From an uncultured Clostridia bacterium (GTDB lineage: Bacteria; Bacillota; Clostridia; Oscillospirales; Ruminococcaceae), in the NCBI GenBank assembly GCA_947630845.1, contig CANRJB010000002.1:79770-143769 (forward strand): a stretch of DNA of 64,000 nt, read 5' to 3'. Shown in pieces: positions 17,279 through 26,878 of the stretch (position 1 is its first letter; every line of letters begins with the position of its first letter). The translations under genes were made by a program, and so were the position numbers. The notes under the pieces were generated by a model. The model did no database searches. It had not been told where the DNA came from and saw nothing but the letters and a program-made list of their open reading frames with translations.

Positions 17279-18742
17279 TTAAACTCCTTTCTCCTCCACA
17301 AGTGCTTCATTCAGTATAAGGAAGGCAATGGATGCCGTTGCACATGCTTCCACATAGTCCGCATCGATGCGGTACCATCCATCTTCAAGGTCATGCATGA
17401 TATTGCAGACCTTCGGGAAATTCTCCTGTATTTTTCCGGCATCCGGAATGACGAAATAGCTTTCCTGTAAAATATGCCGCAGCTGTGTGCGGATGCCGTG
17501 CGGCACGGGCTGTGCCCCCTCACGCAGGTCAAATTCTCCCTCTGCAAATTCCTTCTGTTCGTGCAGATGTTTTGCGATGTCCTGTGCTGCATGACGGGAA
17601 AACACCAGAGCTTCAAGCAGAGAATTGCTGGCAAGGCGGTTGTTGCCGTGAACGCCTGTATTGGAGCATTCGCCGCAGGCATAGAGTCCCGGCACTCTTG
17701 TCCGGGAGTCGGCATCTACCTGAATACCGCCCATCAGGTAATGCTGGCAGGGGTAGATGGGAATGCGGTCTTTCGTCATGTCATAGCCCTGTTCGAGCAG
17801 ATTCCTGTAGATCATCGGGAAACGGCTTCGCACTTCGTCGGCATCCTTGTGGGTGATGTCGAGATAAAATTCATCCGACCCGGTGCGGCGGCTTTCCAGT
17901 ATGATCGCATTCGACACCACATCCCTCGGCGCAAGTTCAAGCCGGTCATCATAGTGCTGCATGAACCGTTCCGCATGGCAGTTGAGCAGATAAGCCCCTT
18001 CGCCCCGTACTGCTTCCGAGATCAGGAAACATTCTCTTGTGTGCCGGTTATTGAAGGCAGTCGGGTGGAATTGTATCAAAGACAAACCACGTATCATTGC
18101 CCCCATCCGGTAAGCGAACATGATGCCATCCCCTGTGGCGATAGCGGAGTTGGTGGTAAATTCATAGACTCTCCCGATGCCGCCCGTCGCCATGATGAAG
18201 AAATGGCTGTTGACAGTCTCATAGTTCTCCCCATGCAGGAGCAGCGCAGAAAAGCCTGTTTCTGTTTTTTTGACATCGCAGAGCAGCGTTTCCTCACGTA
18301 TCTCCACATTCGGCAGCATCTGCACATGGGCAAGCAGCTTGTCAGCGATCTCCCGTCCGGTCGCATCCTTGTGATGGAAGATGCGCCGTCTGCTGTGACC
18401 GCCCTCCAAGGTGCGGTGATAGTCGCCGTCTGCCTGTTTGTCAAATTCCACGCCCAGTGTAATGAGATGACCGATGTCCTGTGCAGCTTCTTCCACAAGC
18501 ATGTGGACAGTGCGGTGGTTGTTCTGGAAACCGCCGGCGATATAGGTGTCATTTTCGTGCAGAGAAGTCTTGTCGGACGGAGAGTGATACACTCCGGCGA
18601 TGCCGCCCTGCGCCAGTGCTGTGTTGCACAGACTCAGCTCACGCTTGGCAAGCAGCAGGATGCGTGCGTCCGCCGGAAGGCTCAGGGCGGCATACAGCCC
18701 TGCTGCCCCTGCTCCGGCAATGATAACATCATAATTGTTCAT
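17279..18742 (-). CDS. nadB: L-aspartate oxidase
   Basis: FAD enzyme that oxidises L-aspartate to iminoaspartate, the first step of de novo NAD synthesis. The 487-residue protein starts with the FAD-binding fold (VIIAGAGAAGLYAAL), carries the substrate and FAD motifs CNTALAQGGIAGV, LEGGHSRRRI and IMATGGIGRVYEFTTN, and has the conserved GECSNTGVHGNNRLASNSL block. The C-terminal helical bundle is shorter than in E. coli NadB. AAGGAGG precedes the start. The usual partner nadA (quinolinate synthase) is not in the window; nadC follows at once, and glycogen phosphorylase lies 36 bases upstream with no obvious promoter between. Confidence 0.94.
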   Translation of the reverse strand: MNNYDVIIAGAGAAGLYAALSLPADARILLLAKRELSLCNTALAQGGIAGVYHSPSDKTSLHENDTYIAGGFQNNHRTVHMLVEEAAQDIGHLITLGVEFDKQADGDYHRTLEGGHSRRRIFHHKDATGREIADKLLAHVQMLPNVEIREETLLCDVKKTETGFSALLLHGENYETVNSHFFIMATGGIGRVYEFTTNSAIATGDGIMFAYRMGAMIRGLSLIQFHPTAFNNRHTRECFLISEAVRGEGAYLLNCHAERFMQHYDDRLELAPRDVVSNAIILESRRTGSDEFYLDITHKDADEVRSRFPMIYRNLLEQGYDMTKDRIPIYPCQHYLMGGIQVDADSRTRVPGLYACGECSNTGVHGNNRLASNSLLEALVFSRHAAQDIAKHLHEQKEFAEGEFDLREGAQPVPHGIRTQLRHILQESYFVIPDAGKIQENFPKVCNIMHDLEDGWYRIDADYVEACATASIAFLILNEALVEEKGV

Positions 18743-18778
18743 TACGAAAGATCTCCTCCTTAGAGGTCAGAAGTGGGA

Positions 18779-21178
18779 TTACTGCATGTCGACAGGCTGG
18801 ATCTGCCAGATCTGTTCTGCATATTCCCGGATGGTGCGGTCGGAGCTGAATTTTCCGGCATGGCAGATATTATGCCACTGTTTGCGTGCAAAGGCGATGC
18901 GGTCATTCCGGTAATCCCGGAGTGCCTGTATCTTGGTATCGCAGTAACTTTGCAGGTCGCCGAGTACATAGTAATGATCGGGAACATGCCAGCTTGCGCC
19001 CTCCGTCAGGGCATCATACAGCTCACGCACATCACCGTTTTCCACAATGCTCCCGTCCATCAGCGTCTGCACGACCTTGCGCAGGCGGTCATTTTCAGCA
19101 AGCAGCTTACGGCTGTCATAATTTTTCCAGATCTCAGCAAATTCTTCCACTCTTGCGCCGAAGATATAGTTATTTTCTTCGCCAGCCTCTTCCACGATCT
19201 CCACATTCGCCCCGTCATACGTACCGAGCGTTACCGCACCGTTGAGCATGAGTTTCATGTTGCCTGTACCGGATGCTTCCGTGCCGGCAGTGGAGATCTG
19301 TTCGGAGATATCAGCCGCAGCGACGAGCTTTTCAGCATAGGAGACATTATAATCTGCCACAAAGAACACCTTGATCTGATCGCAGACAGCAGGATCATTG
19401 CGCACCATATCGGCAATGGCATTGATAAATTTAATGATCGCCTTTGCTCTGCGGTAGCCGGGTGCTGCCTTCGCTCCGAAGAGGAATGTGACAGGCGGCA
19501 GGTCGGTAATGCTGCCGTCCTTGATGCCGTAGTAGAGGTAGAGAATGGAGAATGCATTCAGGAGCTGACGTTTATATTCATGCAGGCGTTTGATCTGGAT
19601 GTCAAAGACGGAATGTTCCGCATCAAAGAAGGCATCACATTCTGCCCTGTCCGCAAAGCGTTCCGGTTCACGGGTGAAGATATTTTCCACAAGCTGACGT
19701 TTTTTCTCAGTTTTGATGTCAATGAAGCGTTTCATGACGGCATCGTCATCGGCATATTTGTCGAGTTCTGCGAGCATATCGAGGTTGGTGACCCAGTCCG
19801 CAGAGCCGAGCAGTTCCGTGATGAGGGCAGAGAGTTCCCGGTTACAGAGGGCAAGCCATCTGCGCTGTGTGATGCCATTGGTTTTATTCTGGAAGCGATC
19901 GGGATAATACTTGTACCAGTCTTTGAGGGCACTGTCTTTCAGGATCTGTGTATGAATTTCCGCAACGCCATTGACATAGCTCCCCATAAAGATAGCAAGG
20001 TGAGCCATATGGACAGTACCGTCCTGAACGATGCGCATGCGCTTGATCTCCGGCTTTTCGGCGTTCATCTTATAGAGTTCAGCGATCAGCATCTCATTGA
20101 GCCGCAGCACGATCTGATACACCTCCGGCAGGAGATACTGCATCAGTCCGCCGTTCCATTTTTCGAGAGCTTCTGCCATAATGGTATGGTTGGTGTAGCG
20201 GAACACTTTGCGTGCCGTTTCGGCAGCATCCTCAAAGGAGATACCTTCCTTCACCAGCAGACGGATCAATTCCGGAATGGATATGACCGGATGGGTATCA
20301 TTGAGCTGGATGGTGAGGACATCGGCAAGGTTATCGAACGTGCCGTAATCCTGTTTGTGCTTGTTCAGCAGATCCTGCAAGGATGCGGAACAGAAGAAAT
20401 ACTGCTGCTGCAAGCGGAGTTTTTTGCCTTCGTCGGTATCGTCATTGGGATAGAGGCAGCGAGAGATATTCTCCGCATAGATCTGTTCTGCACATGCGCC
20501 CATATAGTCCTGCCGGTTAAAGGCAGCAAAGTCAAATTTCTCCACAGGTTCTGCCTGCCAGAGGCGCAGTGTGCTGATATGTTTTGTATCGTAGCCGATG
20601 ATGGGCATGTCGTAGGGGACGGCACGCACGGGTTTTCTGTCATGTGCAAAATGCACCAGTACCGCATCTTCCTCACGCCGTACAGACCATGCATCGCCGT
20701 AACGAGTCCAGTCGTCGGCAGTCTCACACTGGAAACCGTCTTTGATTTCCTGACGGAACAGACCGTAGCAGTAGCGGATCCCATAGCCATCGAGGGGCAG
20801 GTCAAGTGTAGCTGCGCTGTCAAGGAAACAAGCAGCAAGCCGTCCGAGTCCGCCATTGCCGAGTGCGGCATCGCCGATCTCTTCAAGCGCAGACAGCGAT
20901 GTGCCCATCTCCTGCAATGCCTGATCGACTTCGTCATAGATACCCAGACAGAGCAGATTGTTGAAAATGCTGCGTCCCACTAAAAATTCCATGGACAGGT
21001 AGCATGCATGGCGGGTATTGCGGTGGGCATTCCGGGAATCCTCCCAGTCCTCTGTAAGCAGATTCATGACCATATCGCCGATGGCATTGTGCAGTTCCTG
21101 CGGTGTGACTTCGGAGATCGGCTTGTCCAGTACGCCCTTGAGATAGGCAAGAAATGTCTCTTTCGTATAGTTCATCAT
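18779..21178 (-). CDS. glgP: Glycogen/maltodextrin phosphorylase
   Basis: Releases glucose 1-phosphate from alpha-1,4-glucans by phosphorolysis. At 799 residues it is a normal bacterial length. Motifs seen include the N-terminal YLSMEFLVGRS, GNGGLGRLAACFLDS, the KRLHEYKRQLLN block and the PLP lysine in EASGTGNMKLMLNGA. Its start overlaps the malQ stop by four bases, so phosphorylase and glucanotransferase are made together for breakdown of stored or imported maltodextrin. nadB follows 36 bases later. Confidence 0.96.
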   Translation of the reverse strand: MMNYTKETFLAYLKGVLDKPISEVTPQELHNAIGDMVMNLLTEDWEDSRNAHRNTRHACYLSMEFLVGRSIFNNLLCLGIYDEVDQALQEMGTSLSALEEIGDAALGNGGLGRLAACFLDSAATLDLPLDGYGIRYCYGLFRQEIKDGFQCETADDWTRYGDAWSVRREEDAVLVHFAHDRKPVRAVPYDMPIIGYDTKHISTLRLWQAEPVEKFDFAAFNRQDYMGACAEQIYAENISRCLYPNDDTDEGKKLRLQQQYFFCSASLQDLLNKHKQDYGTFDNLADVLTIQLNDTHPVISIPELIRLLVKEGISFEDAAETARKVFRYTNHTIMAEALEKWNGGLMQYLLPEVYQIVLRLNEMLIAELYKMNAEKPEIKRMRIVQDGTVHMAHLAIFMGSYVNGVAEIHTQILKDSALKDWYKYYPDRFQNKTNGITQRRWLALCNRELSALITELLGSADWVTNLDMLAELDKYADDDAVMKRFIDIKTEKKRQLVENIFTREPERFADRAECDAFFDAEHSVFDIQIKRLHEYKRQLLNAFSILYLYYGIKDGSITDLPPVTFLFGAKAAPGYRRAKAIIKFINAIADMVRNDPAVCDQIKVFFVADYNVSYAEKLVAAADISEQISTAGTEASGTGNMKLMLNGAVTLGTYDGANVEIVEEAGEENNYIFGARVEEFAEIWKNYDSRKLLAENDRLRKVVQTLMDGSIVENGDVRELYDALTEGASWHVPDHYYVLGDLQSYCDTKIQALRDYRNDRIAFARKQWHNICHAGKFSSDRTIREYAEQIWQIQPVDMQ

Positions 21179-23160
21179 GTTTCAGTTTCCTCCGCTGTTT
21201 CGGATTTTTTCGGGGTTCTCCGGGTATAGCTGCGTTTGGGTTTTGCGGCAGTATCGGCATCCGGTTTTTTACGCCGGGTATACTTCCGCTTTGGCTTTGG
21301 CTGTTCGGGTGGAGTTTCCGGCGGTGTTTCAGGCGAGATGGTGACGATGCTGTCAGATGTTTCATGTGGAACACTGTCGAAATTTGTCGTTTCGGGTGCA
21401 GGCGCATCAGCTTCCTTTACCGGACGTGCATCCGCCTTTATTTCCGTTTTCGGCGCATCAGCCGCCTTTACCGGACGTGCATCCGCCTTTATTTCCGTTT
21501 CGGGCGCATCAGCCGCCTTTACCGGACGTGCATCCGCCTTTATTTCCGTTTCGGGCGCATCAGCCGCCTTTACCAGGCGTGCATCTGCCTTTGTTTCCGT
21601 TTCGGGCGCATCAGCCGCCTTTACCGGCTGTGCATCTGCTTTTATTTCTGTTTTCGGCGCATCTGCTTCCTTTTCAGGACGGACGGAACGCCCGTAGGTG
21701 CGGTTGAGCTTGCGTATTGATTTTGCGAGCGCAGTGGTAAAGTCCGAAGCTTCCGTGCGGTACATCCAGTTACCGCCCAGAGTGGATGGCGTATTCATCC
21801 GGCAGTCACTGTCCTCACTCAGGAAATCCTGCATCTGTGCAATGGCGATCTCCGCAATGCTCCCCCAGCAGGCAGCGATCATGGCATCCGGAATTTCAGA
21901 CTTTTTGCATCGCAGATAACGCTTTGCATACTTGATGGTAGTTTTGTCCGCAGCTTCCACCCATCCACGCAGCGTTTCATTGTCATGCGTGCCGGTATAG
22001 CAGACACAGCGTGGTGTCGTGAAGTTATGCGGCAGATGTTCATTGTCCGGATCGCTGTCGAAACCGAATTGCAGCACCTTCATACCGGGATATTGGAGTG
22101 CTTGCAGCATCCTGCGGACAGCCGGTGTGATGAATCCCAGATCTTCCGCAATGATGTGGACATCTCCCACTTCCCGTTTCATGGCAAGGAACAATTGCTT
22201 GTTCGGACCTTTGCGCCATTTTCCGTTCGTGGCATCGGGGCTGCCGTAGGGGATGGCATAGTAGCTCTCAAATCCACGGAAATGATCAATACGAATGCAG
22301 TCATACAGCGATGCCGCATGTTTCAGCCGTGAGATCCACCATGCATAGCCGGTCTTTTTGTGGTAGTCCCAGTCATACAGCGGATTGCCCCAGAGCTGAC
22401 CTTCCGGTGCGAACGGATCCGGCGGACAGCCGGCAACCTCGATGGGCTTTTTGTCCTTATCAAGCGCAAACAACTCCGGCGAAACCCAGACTTCACTGCT
22501 GTCATATGCCACATAGATGGGCATATCGCCGATGATGCTGACATGCTTGCTGTTGGCATAGGCTTTGAGACGTTTCCACTGTTTCGCAAAGGTGAACTGG
22601 ATAAAGCAGTACATCTCGATCTCGTCGGCAAGACGTTCTTTTGCAGCCTTCACAGCATTCTTGTCACGCATGGCAAGGGGCTTTTCCCATTCATACCATG
22701 GCGCACCGCTGTGTTCTGCCTTCAGTGCCATGAAAAGCGCATAGTCATCAAGCCAGAACCGGTTTCCCCTTACGAAAGCATTGTACTCCCTCTTGTTGCG
22801 CAGGAGCTTGAATCTTGCGTAGGCACGGCGCAGAACGGCAATATTGCTGTGGTAGAGCAGCTCATAGTCAATGCTTTCCTCGCTGCGCTGCCAGAGCATG
22901 GACGTATAGTCCCCATGCATGAGCAGTCCCTGTTCTTCAAGGTCAGCAAAGTCGATGAAGTAGGGGTTTCCGGCATAGACCGAAAAGCTCTGATAGGGTG
23001 AATCGCCGTAACTTGTGGGAGAGAGGGGAAGGATCTGCCAGTATGCCGTCTCGCTCATGTGCAGAAAATCCACGAAGTCATAGGCTGACTTCCCCATCCG
23101 TCCGATGCCGTACCTTGACGGCAGACTGGAAATATGCAGTAAAATGCCGCTTTTTCTCAT
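21175..23160 (-). CDS. malQ: 4-alpha-glucanotransferase with repeat-rich basic C-terminal extension
   Basis: Amylomaltase that moves alpha-1,4-glucan segments and so prepares substrates for phosphorylase. The catalytic domain (about residues 1-490) has the GH77 landmarks: RKSGILLHISSLPS at the start, the nucleophile in CIRIDHFRGFE, the acid/base region HIIAEDLGF and the TGTHDNET motif. The protein then continues for about 170 residues beyond the family end. First come five 17-residue repeats (ADAPETEIKADARPVKA type) encoded by 51-base direct repeats, then a Pro/Thr linker and two basic copies of a K-P-K-R-x-Y-T-R-R motif. The tail is low-complexity and probably unstructured. RBS AGGAGG; a weak TATAAT lies at 23181-23186. 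Confidence 0.93.
   Translation of the reverse strand: MRKSGILLHISSLPSRYGIGRMGKSAYDFVDFLHMSETAYWQILPLSPTSYGDSPYQSFSVYAGNPYFIDFADLEEQGLLMHGDYTSMLWQRSEESIDYELLYHSNIAVLRRAYARFKLLRNKREYNAFVRGNRFWLDDYALFMALKAEHSGAPWYEWEKPLAMRDKNAVKAAKERLADEIEMYCFIQFTFAKQWKRLKAYANSKHVSIIGDMPIYVAYDSSEVWVSPELFALDKDKKPIEVAGCPPDPFAPEGQLWGNPLYDWDYHKKTGYAWWISRLKHAASLYDCIRIDHFRGFESYYAIPYGSPDATNGKWRKGPNKQLFLAMKREVGDVHIIAEDLGFITPAVRRMLQALQYPGMKVLQFGFDSDPDNEHLPHNFTTPRCVCYTGTHDNETLRGWVEAADKTTIKYAKRYLRCKKSEIPDAMIAACWGSIAEIAIAQMQDFLSEDSDCRMNTPSTLGGNWMYRTEASDFTTALAKSIRKLNRTYGRSVRPEKEADAPKTEIKADAQPVKAADAPETETKADARLVKAADAPETEIKADARPVKAADAPETEIKADARPVKAADAPKTEIKADARPVKEADAPAPETTNFDSVPHETSDSIVTISPETPPETPPEQPKPKRKYTRRKKPDADTAAKPKRSYTRRTPKKSETAEETET
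21404..21680. repeat. 51-base tandem repeat inside malQ
   Basis: Five full units starting at 21404, 21455, 21506, 21557 and 21608 plus a partial copy from 21659. Units are nearly identical and contiguous, with no spacers, and stay in frame, so they encode 17-residue protein repeats. This is prone to expansion or loss by slippage. Confidence 0.95.
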
Positions 23161-23232
23161 GTAATTTTTCCTCCTGCGTGATTATATTGTGATCTTTTTT
23201 CCGCTGCATGTACCCATGAACGGGTAACTTTG

Positions 23233-23934
23233 TTACCGGATGAAACCGCCGTTGACACCGAGTACCTGTCCCGTGATGAAATCCGCCCTGCTGCTGCACA
23301 GAAATGCTGCCGCATGGGCAACATCTTCCGGTGTACCGATTCGTCCGAGGGGTGTTTCCTCAGCAAGGTCAGCGAGTGTCTGTGCGCCGTAACCGTCGAG
23401 CATGGGTGTCCGTATCACACCCGGCGCAATGCAGTTGACCCGGATGCCGGATGGTGCGGTTTCGTGTGCAAGTGCCTTTGTAAAGCCGATGAGCGCAGCC
23501 TTTGTTGCCGAATAGTCCACCTCACACGATGCCCCCACCTGCCCCCACATGGAGCTGATGATAAGGATGCAGCCGCTTTTCCGGTGAACCATCTGCGGCA
23601 GGACGGCACGTGTGCATTCGATCGTCCCCAGCACATTCACCGCAAACAGATGCTGCCTTGTCCGGGCATCAATGTCCGTCAGCAGTCCCGTCACGGAGAT
23701 GCCGGCGTTATTCACCAGCACATCCACCCGTCCGGCAGCTTCCATCATCTTTGCAATGCTGCCCACATCCGAGAGGTCAGCTTGCAGCACCGTTCCGCCA
23801 AGCTCCTCTGCAAGAGCCTGTGCCTGTTCAGGATGGCTGTGGCAGTGCAGCAATGTCTCCATTCCCTCTGCCGCAAGCGACCGTGCAATTGCTGCCCCGA
23901 TGCCGCCCGATGCGCCTGTGATGAGTGCCCTCAT
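23233..23934 (-). CDS. Short-chain dehydrogenase/reductase, FabG-like
   Basis: A 233-residue NAD(P)-dependent reductase of the classical SDR type. It has the nucleotide loop TGASGGIGAAIARSLA, the NNAG motif (VDVLVNNAGIS), the catalytic serine in IISSMWGQ, and the YSATK tyrosine-lysine pair, ending in GQVLGVNGGF. It most resembles 3-oxoacyl-ACP reductases, but it lies away from any fatty-acid cluster, so the substrate is open. The start overlaps the end of the CPBP protease gene by four bases. A six-base-pair hairpin (GGTAAC/GTTACC, 23223-23237) covers its stop codon. Confidence 0.88.
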   Translation of the reverse strand: MRALITGASGGIGAAIARSLAAEGMETLLHCHSHPEQAQALAEELGGTVLQADLSDVGSIAKMMEAAGRVDVLVNNAGISVTGLLTDIDARTRQHLFAVNVLGTIECTRAVLPQMVHRKSGCILIISSMWGQVGASCEVDYSATKAALIGFTKALAHETAPSGIRVNCIAPGVIRTPMLDGYGAQTLADLAEETPLGRIGTPEDVAHAAAFLCSSRADFITGQVLGVNGGFIR

Positions 23935-24893
23935 TCCGTTTCTGCCTTTTCCTGCTTCTTTCCCGGCACAAACAGCAGCAGTGCAATTGCTGCCGTCATC
24001 ACAATTGTCGTCGGCAGGGATGCTTCAAGCCCGAATGTCCCTCCGTTGGCAAGTGCAGAACCTTGCAGCGACATGGAAAAGATGGTTTCGCCGGAGTCAA
24101 TGCCGCTGACCGGCAGTCCGTAGAAATTGCCCTGTACAAAATTCCAGATGCTGTGAATGGCACATGCCCCCCAGAGATTGTCCGTCCGGAGCATATAGAA
24201 AGAGATCATCACAGCATAGAGAACAAGATTTATGAATGCAAGCAGCGAAAACCCTGCATTGCCGCCGTGCAGGATCCCGAACACAACGGAATTGACAGCC
24301 ACAGCCCACCATACATTCTGATGCCGGAGAACAGTTGTCATCAGGTAGCCCCGGCACATGACTTCCTCGCTCATGCCCTGTATGCCGTAGCCGAGCAGCG
24401 CAACAAGTACCATCCACGAAAATCCCTGATAGCCGTTCCATTGCAGCCCGCCCATCAGGTACGACAGCAGCACGACCATGCTGAACATCACAAATCCTGC
24501 GCCCAGCCCAAGCAGATAATGCAGTGCTGCGCCCTTTTTCCGGAAGCCCATCGTGTTCAGCTTCCGCCCCTCCACAAACCGGCAGAAGAGCAGAATGACG
24601 ATCGTTCCCAGTCCTGTGGCAAAGAGTGTGACCTTTGTCATGAAGGGGTCTGTGAGCATACCATTGATCTTTTCCATCATGACATCATCGGCGATCATGC
24701 CGTTTTTTTCCATGATGGGCATAGCCCAGTCCATAAGACGGGGGATGAAGAAAAGAATGATCGGTATCATTTCCGCAAAGGTATAGAACAGAAATACCAG
24801 CAGGAAAATCAGCAGTTTCAGAAAGAGATTACCCGGCGTAACGAAATGTTCGGATGCACGCACCCTTTGTATCAGCGGAAAATTCAGGTTCAT
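23931..24893 (-). CDS. CPBP-family intramembrane metalloprotease
   Basis: A 320-residue multi-pass membrane protein of the CAAX/bacteriocin-processing (CPBP, Abi) family. About eight hydrophobic segments are visible. The active-site motifs are GMSEEVMCRGYLM (glutamate pair and arginine), FGILHGGNAG (histidine) and AIHSIWNF (second histidine). Members cleave membrane or bacteriocin-related peptides, but the target here is unknown. It lies between DUF1294 and SDR genes with near-zero spacing, in one operon from the promoter at 25214-25242. Confidence 0.88.
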   Translation of the reverse strand: MNLNFPLIQRVRASEHFVTPGNLFLKLLIFLLVFLFYTFAEMIPIILFFIPRLMDWAMPIMEKNGMIADDVMMEKINGMLTDPFMTKVTLFATGLGTIVILLFCRFVEGRKLNTMGFRKKGAALHYLLGLGAGFVMFSMVVLLSYLMGGLQWNGYQGFSWMVLVALLGYGIQGMSEEVMCRGYLMTTVLRHQNVWWAVAVNSVVFGILHGGNAGFSLLAFINLVLYAVMISFYMLRTDNLWGACAIHSIWNFVQGNFYGLPVSGIDSGETIFSMSLQGSALANGGTFGLEASLPTTIVMTAAIALLLFVPGKKQEKAETE

Positions 24894-24897
24894 GTTT

Positions 24898-25167
24898 TCA
24901 CCTCATCAGATAAATGACAAGTCCCCCCTGCCATAGCAGTCCTATGACATTGACGACCCAGAAATACCAGTGCTTTGTCTTATGCCGGAACACCTGCATA
25001 CCTGCAAGTGTCCCCAGCGCACCGCCGAAAAATCCCAAGCAGAGCAGGACTTTTTCAGGTGTGCGCCATTGATGCCGCTTTGCAAGGGACTTGTCCCTTC
25101 CGTAGAAGAGGAAAGCGATCACGTTTATGATGGCAAAGCACACCAGTAAGAATGAGAATGCGGACAT
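24898..25167 (-). CDS. DUF1294 membrane protein
   Basis: Small 89-residue membrane protein with about three hydrophobic segments. The DUF1294 signature is clear: FYGRDKSLAKRHQWRTPEKVLL, GFFGGALGTLAGMQVFRHKTKHWYF. The ATG at 25167 is preceded by GGAAGGGGG; the frame is open further upstream but that part overlaps the promoter and is not family-like. First gene of a three-gene operon. Function unknown. Confidence 0.85.
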   Translation of the reverse strand: MSAFSFLLVCFAIINVIAFLFYGRDKSLAKRHQWRTPEKVLLCLGFFGGALGTLAGMQVFRHKTKHWYFWVVNVIGLLWQGGLVIYLMR

Positions 25168-25213
25168 CACAGCCCCCTTCCATGCAGACGAACCCCTATG
25201 CATACTCATAATA

Positions 25214-25242
25214 AGTATACCGCATTCTTTGCAAAATGTCAA
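25214..25242 (-). promoter_or_regulatory. Sigma-A promoter for DUF1294-CPBP-SDR operon
   Basis: Perfect TTGACA (25237-25242) and TATACT (25214-25219) with a 17-base spacer on the minus strand, 47 bases upstream of the DUF1294 start. Confidence 0.9.
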
Positions 25243-25273
25243 TACTCCGTGAACAGAAAACCACAGAAAACCG

Positions 25274-25307
25274 AAAAAAAACGCTGCCCGATGCACATCG
25301 GACAGCG
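25274..25307 (-). terminator. Intrinsic terminator of the FAD oxidoreductase gene
   Basis: On the minus strand a stem of about 12 base pairs (CGCTGTCCGATG / CATCGGGCAGCG, one G-U pair) is followed by eight T residues. It lies just past the oxidoreductase stop codon. Confidence 0.9.
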
Positions 25308-25312
25308 ATCTG

Positions 25313-26878
25313 TTATTCTTCCGTATTCTGTACCGTCTCGTGGTACTCTTTCTCTGTGTTGACATTCCAGATGTTGGACTTGTCCGTCCTGCCTGTGAGG
25401 ATGTTCTCCACTGCCTCAAATGCCGTCACCATGGAGTGATCCATGTTATTGTAACGATGCTGTCCGTTTCTGCCGATACAGCTGAGATTGTCAAACCCAT
25501 TCAGATAGTTGATGAGCGTGTCGATCTCCTCATAGGTGTCAAAGTAGGCAGGATATGCCTTTTTGACACGTTCTCTGTGAGCGGAATAGATTTTGGCATC
25601 TTTTGCGATGACACCCATCCGTATCAGTTCCTTCACAGCAAACTGTGCTGTCTCACGTGCGCCCATGTTCCAGAAAGCGTCGCCCTCTTCACAGAAGTAT
25701 TCCAGTCCGATCCAGACCATCTCTGCCGGATTTTCCACCATGTAAGGCGACCAGTTGTTGAAGATCTGGATACGTCCGAGTTTGACGCCTGTATCCTGCA
25801 CATAGATCCAGCAGTCCGGCACGATGTTGCCGAGCGTGCGCATATCCGTTTCATTTTTCAGCAGCAGCTTGTCAAGCAGCAGTCCCACCGTCACAAAGTC
25901 ACGGTAAGGCAGTCCGGCAGCAATTCTTGCCGGAGCTTCCGGCACATCCTGCATCCCTGCGACCAGATCTTTCAGCGGCATGGACGAAAGGAAGTAATCG
26001 CCCTTTACCGTCATTTCCTTGCCGTCCTTTTCGATGACGATGCTCCGGATGGTGCTGTCCTCATTGCAGATGCGCACGACCTTTGCGCCCATCACGATCT
26101 TGCCGCCCAGACGGCGAATTTCTTCAGCAGTCTGTTCCCAGAGCTGACCGGGACCATATTTCGGATAATAAAATTCTTCGATCAGCGATGTTTCGACATG
26201 ATCGCTCTTTGTTCCCGTGACCTTCTGCACCATATCCTTCAGGACGGCAGTCACGCTCAGACCCTTGACTCTCTGTGCGCCCCAGTCAGCAGAAATGCCG
26301 GACGGATGCCGCCCCCAGAGTTTTTCCGTGTAGCCCTCAAAGAACATGGAATACAGTTTCTTTCCGAAACGGTTGATATAGAAGTTTTCGAGGGAATCCT
26401 CCTCCCTCTTTTTCACGGCAGAGCCAAGATAGCTCATCCCTGCCTCCATCGTCGTCACGAAGCCCATGTTGCGGATGGTCGCCCACTTCATGGAAACGGG
26501 ATAGTCAAAGAATTTTCTGTTATAGTAGATCCTCGACACCCTGTTGCGTACAAGCATGACTCTGTCCTCTGTTTCCGGGTCGGGACCTTCCTCAGCTATG
26601 GTCTTTTCCCTGCCGAGCAGCTTGTCGTCAAAGGACGGCTTGCCCTGCAAAGGCATCATGTCCTGCCACCACTGCATGACACGCTGATCTTTGGAGAAGA
26701 AACGGTGTCCGCCGATATCCATGCGGTTGCCGTGGTGGTTGACGGTACGGGAGATACCGCCGATGGCATGACTCTCCTCATAGATCGTGACCTGATATTC
26801 CTCCGGTGCTTTCCGGAGCAGCTCCAGTCCTGCGGTCAGTCCGGCAGGACCTGCGCCGATGATGATAACATTTTTCAT
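25313..26878 (-). CDS. FAD-dependent oxidoreductase, UDP-galactopyranose mutase/amine oxidase-like
   Basis: A 521-residue flavoprotein with an N-terminal dinucleotide fold ([18 protein letters not shown]), the GGISRTV and [11 protein letters not shown] motifs that align it with UDP-galactopyranose mutase and protoporphyrinogen-oxidase-like enzymes, and a C-terminal FAD contact ([20 protein letters not shown]). The start at 26878 follows GGAGGG by eight bases. It stands alone between a terminator and a structured-looking gap, with no polysaccharide genes beside it, so the substrate is undecided; sugar-nucleotide or glycan metabolism is the likeliest reading of the family. Confidence 0.85.
   Translation of the reverse strand: MKNVIIIGAGPAGLTAGLELLRKAPEEYQVTIYEESHAIGGISRTVNHHGNRMDIGGHRFFSKDQRVMQWWQDMMPLQGKPSFDDKLLGREKTIAEEGPDPETEDRVMLVRNRVSRIYYNRKFFDYPVSMKWATIRNMGFVTTMEAGMSYLGSAVKKREEDSLENFYINRFGKKLYSMFFEGYTEKLWGRHPSGISADWGAQRVKGLSVTAVLKDMVQKVTGTKSDHVETSLIEEFYYPKYGPGQLWEQTAEEIRRLGGKIVMGAKVVRICNEDSTIRSIVIEKDGKEMTVKGDYFLSSMPLKDLVAGMQDVPEAPARIAAGLPYRDFVTVGLLLDKLLLKNETDMRTLGNIVPDCWIYVQDTGVKLGRIQIFNNWSPYMVENPAEMVWIGLEYFCEEGDAFWNMGARETAQFAVKELIRMGVIAKDAKIYSAHRERVKKAYPAYFDTYEEIDTLINYLNGFDNLSCIGRNGQHRYNNMDHSMVTAFEAVENILTGRTDKSNIWNVNTEKEYHETVQNTEE

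Noticed and set aside
17474..18763. Plus-strand open frame of 429 codons over nadB
   Set aside because: Antisense to nadB, which shows all family motifs and close spacing to nadC.
18773..20983. Plus-strand open frame of 736 codons across the phosphorylase gene
   Set aside because: It is entirely antisense to glgP, whose motifs and overlaps with malQ are unmistakable. The frame lacks any recognisable domain and a ribosome site; it arises from codon bias.
21404..21680. Regular repeats that could suggest a CRISPR array
   Set aside because: The 51-base units are contiguous with no spacers, remain in frame and encode protein repeats within malQ.
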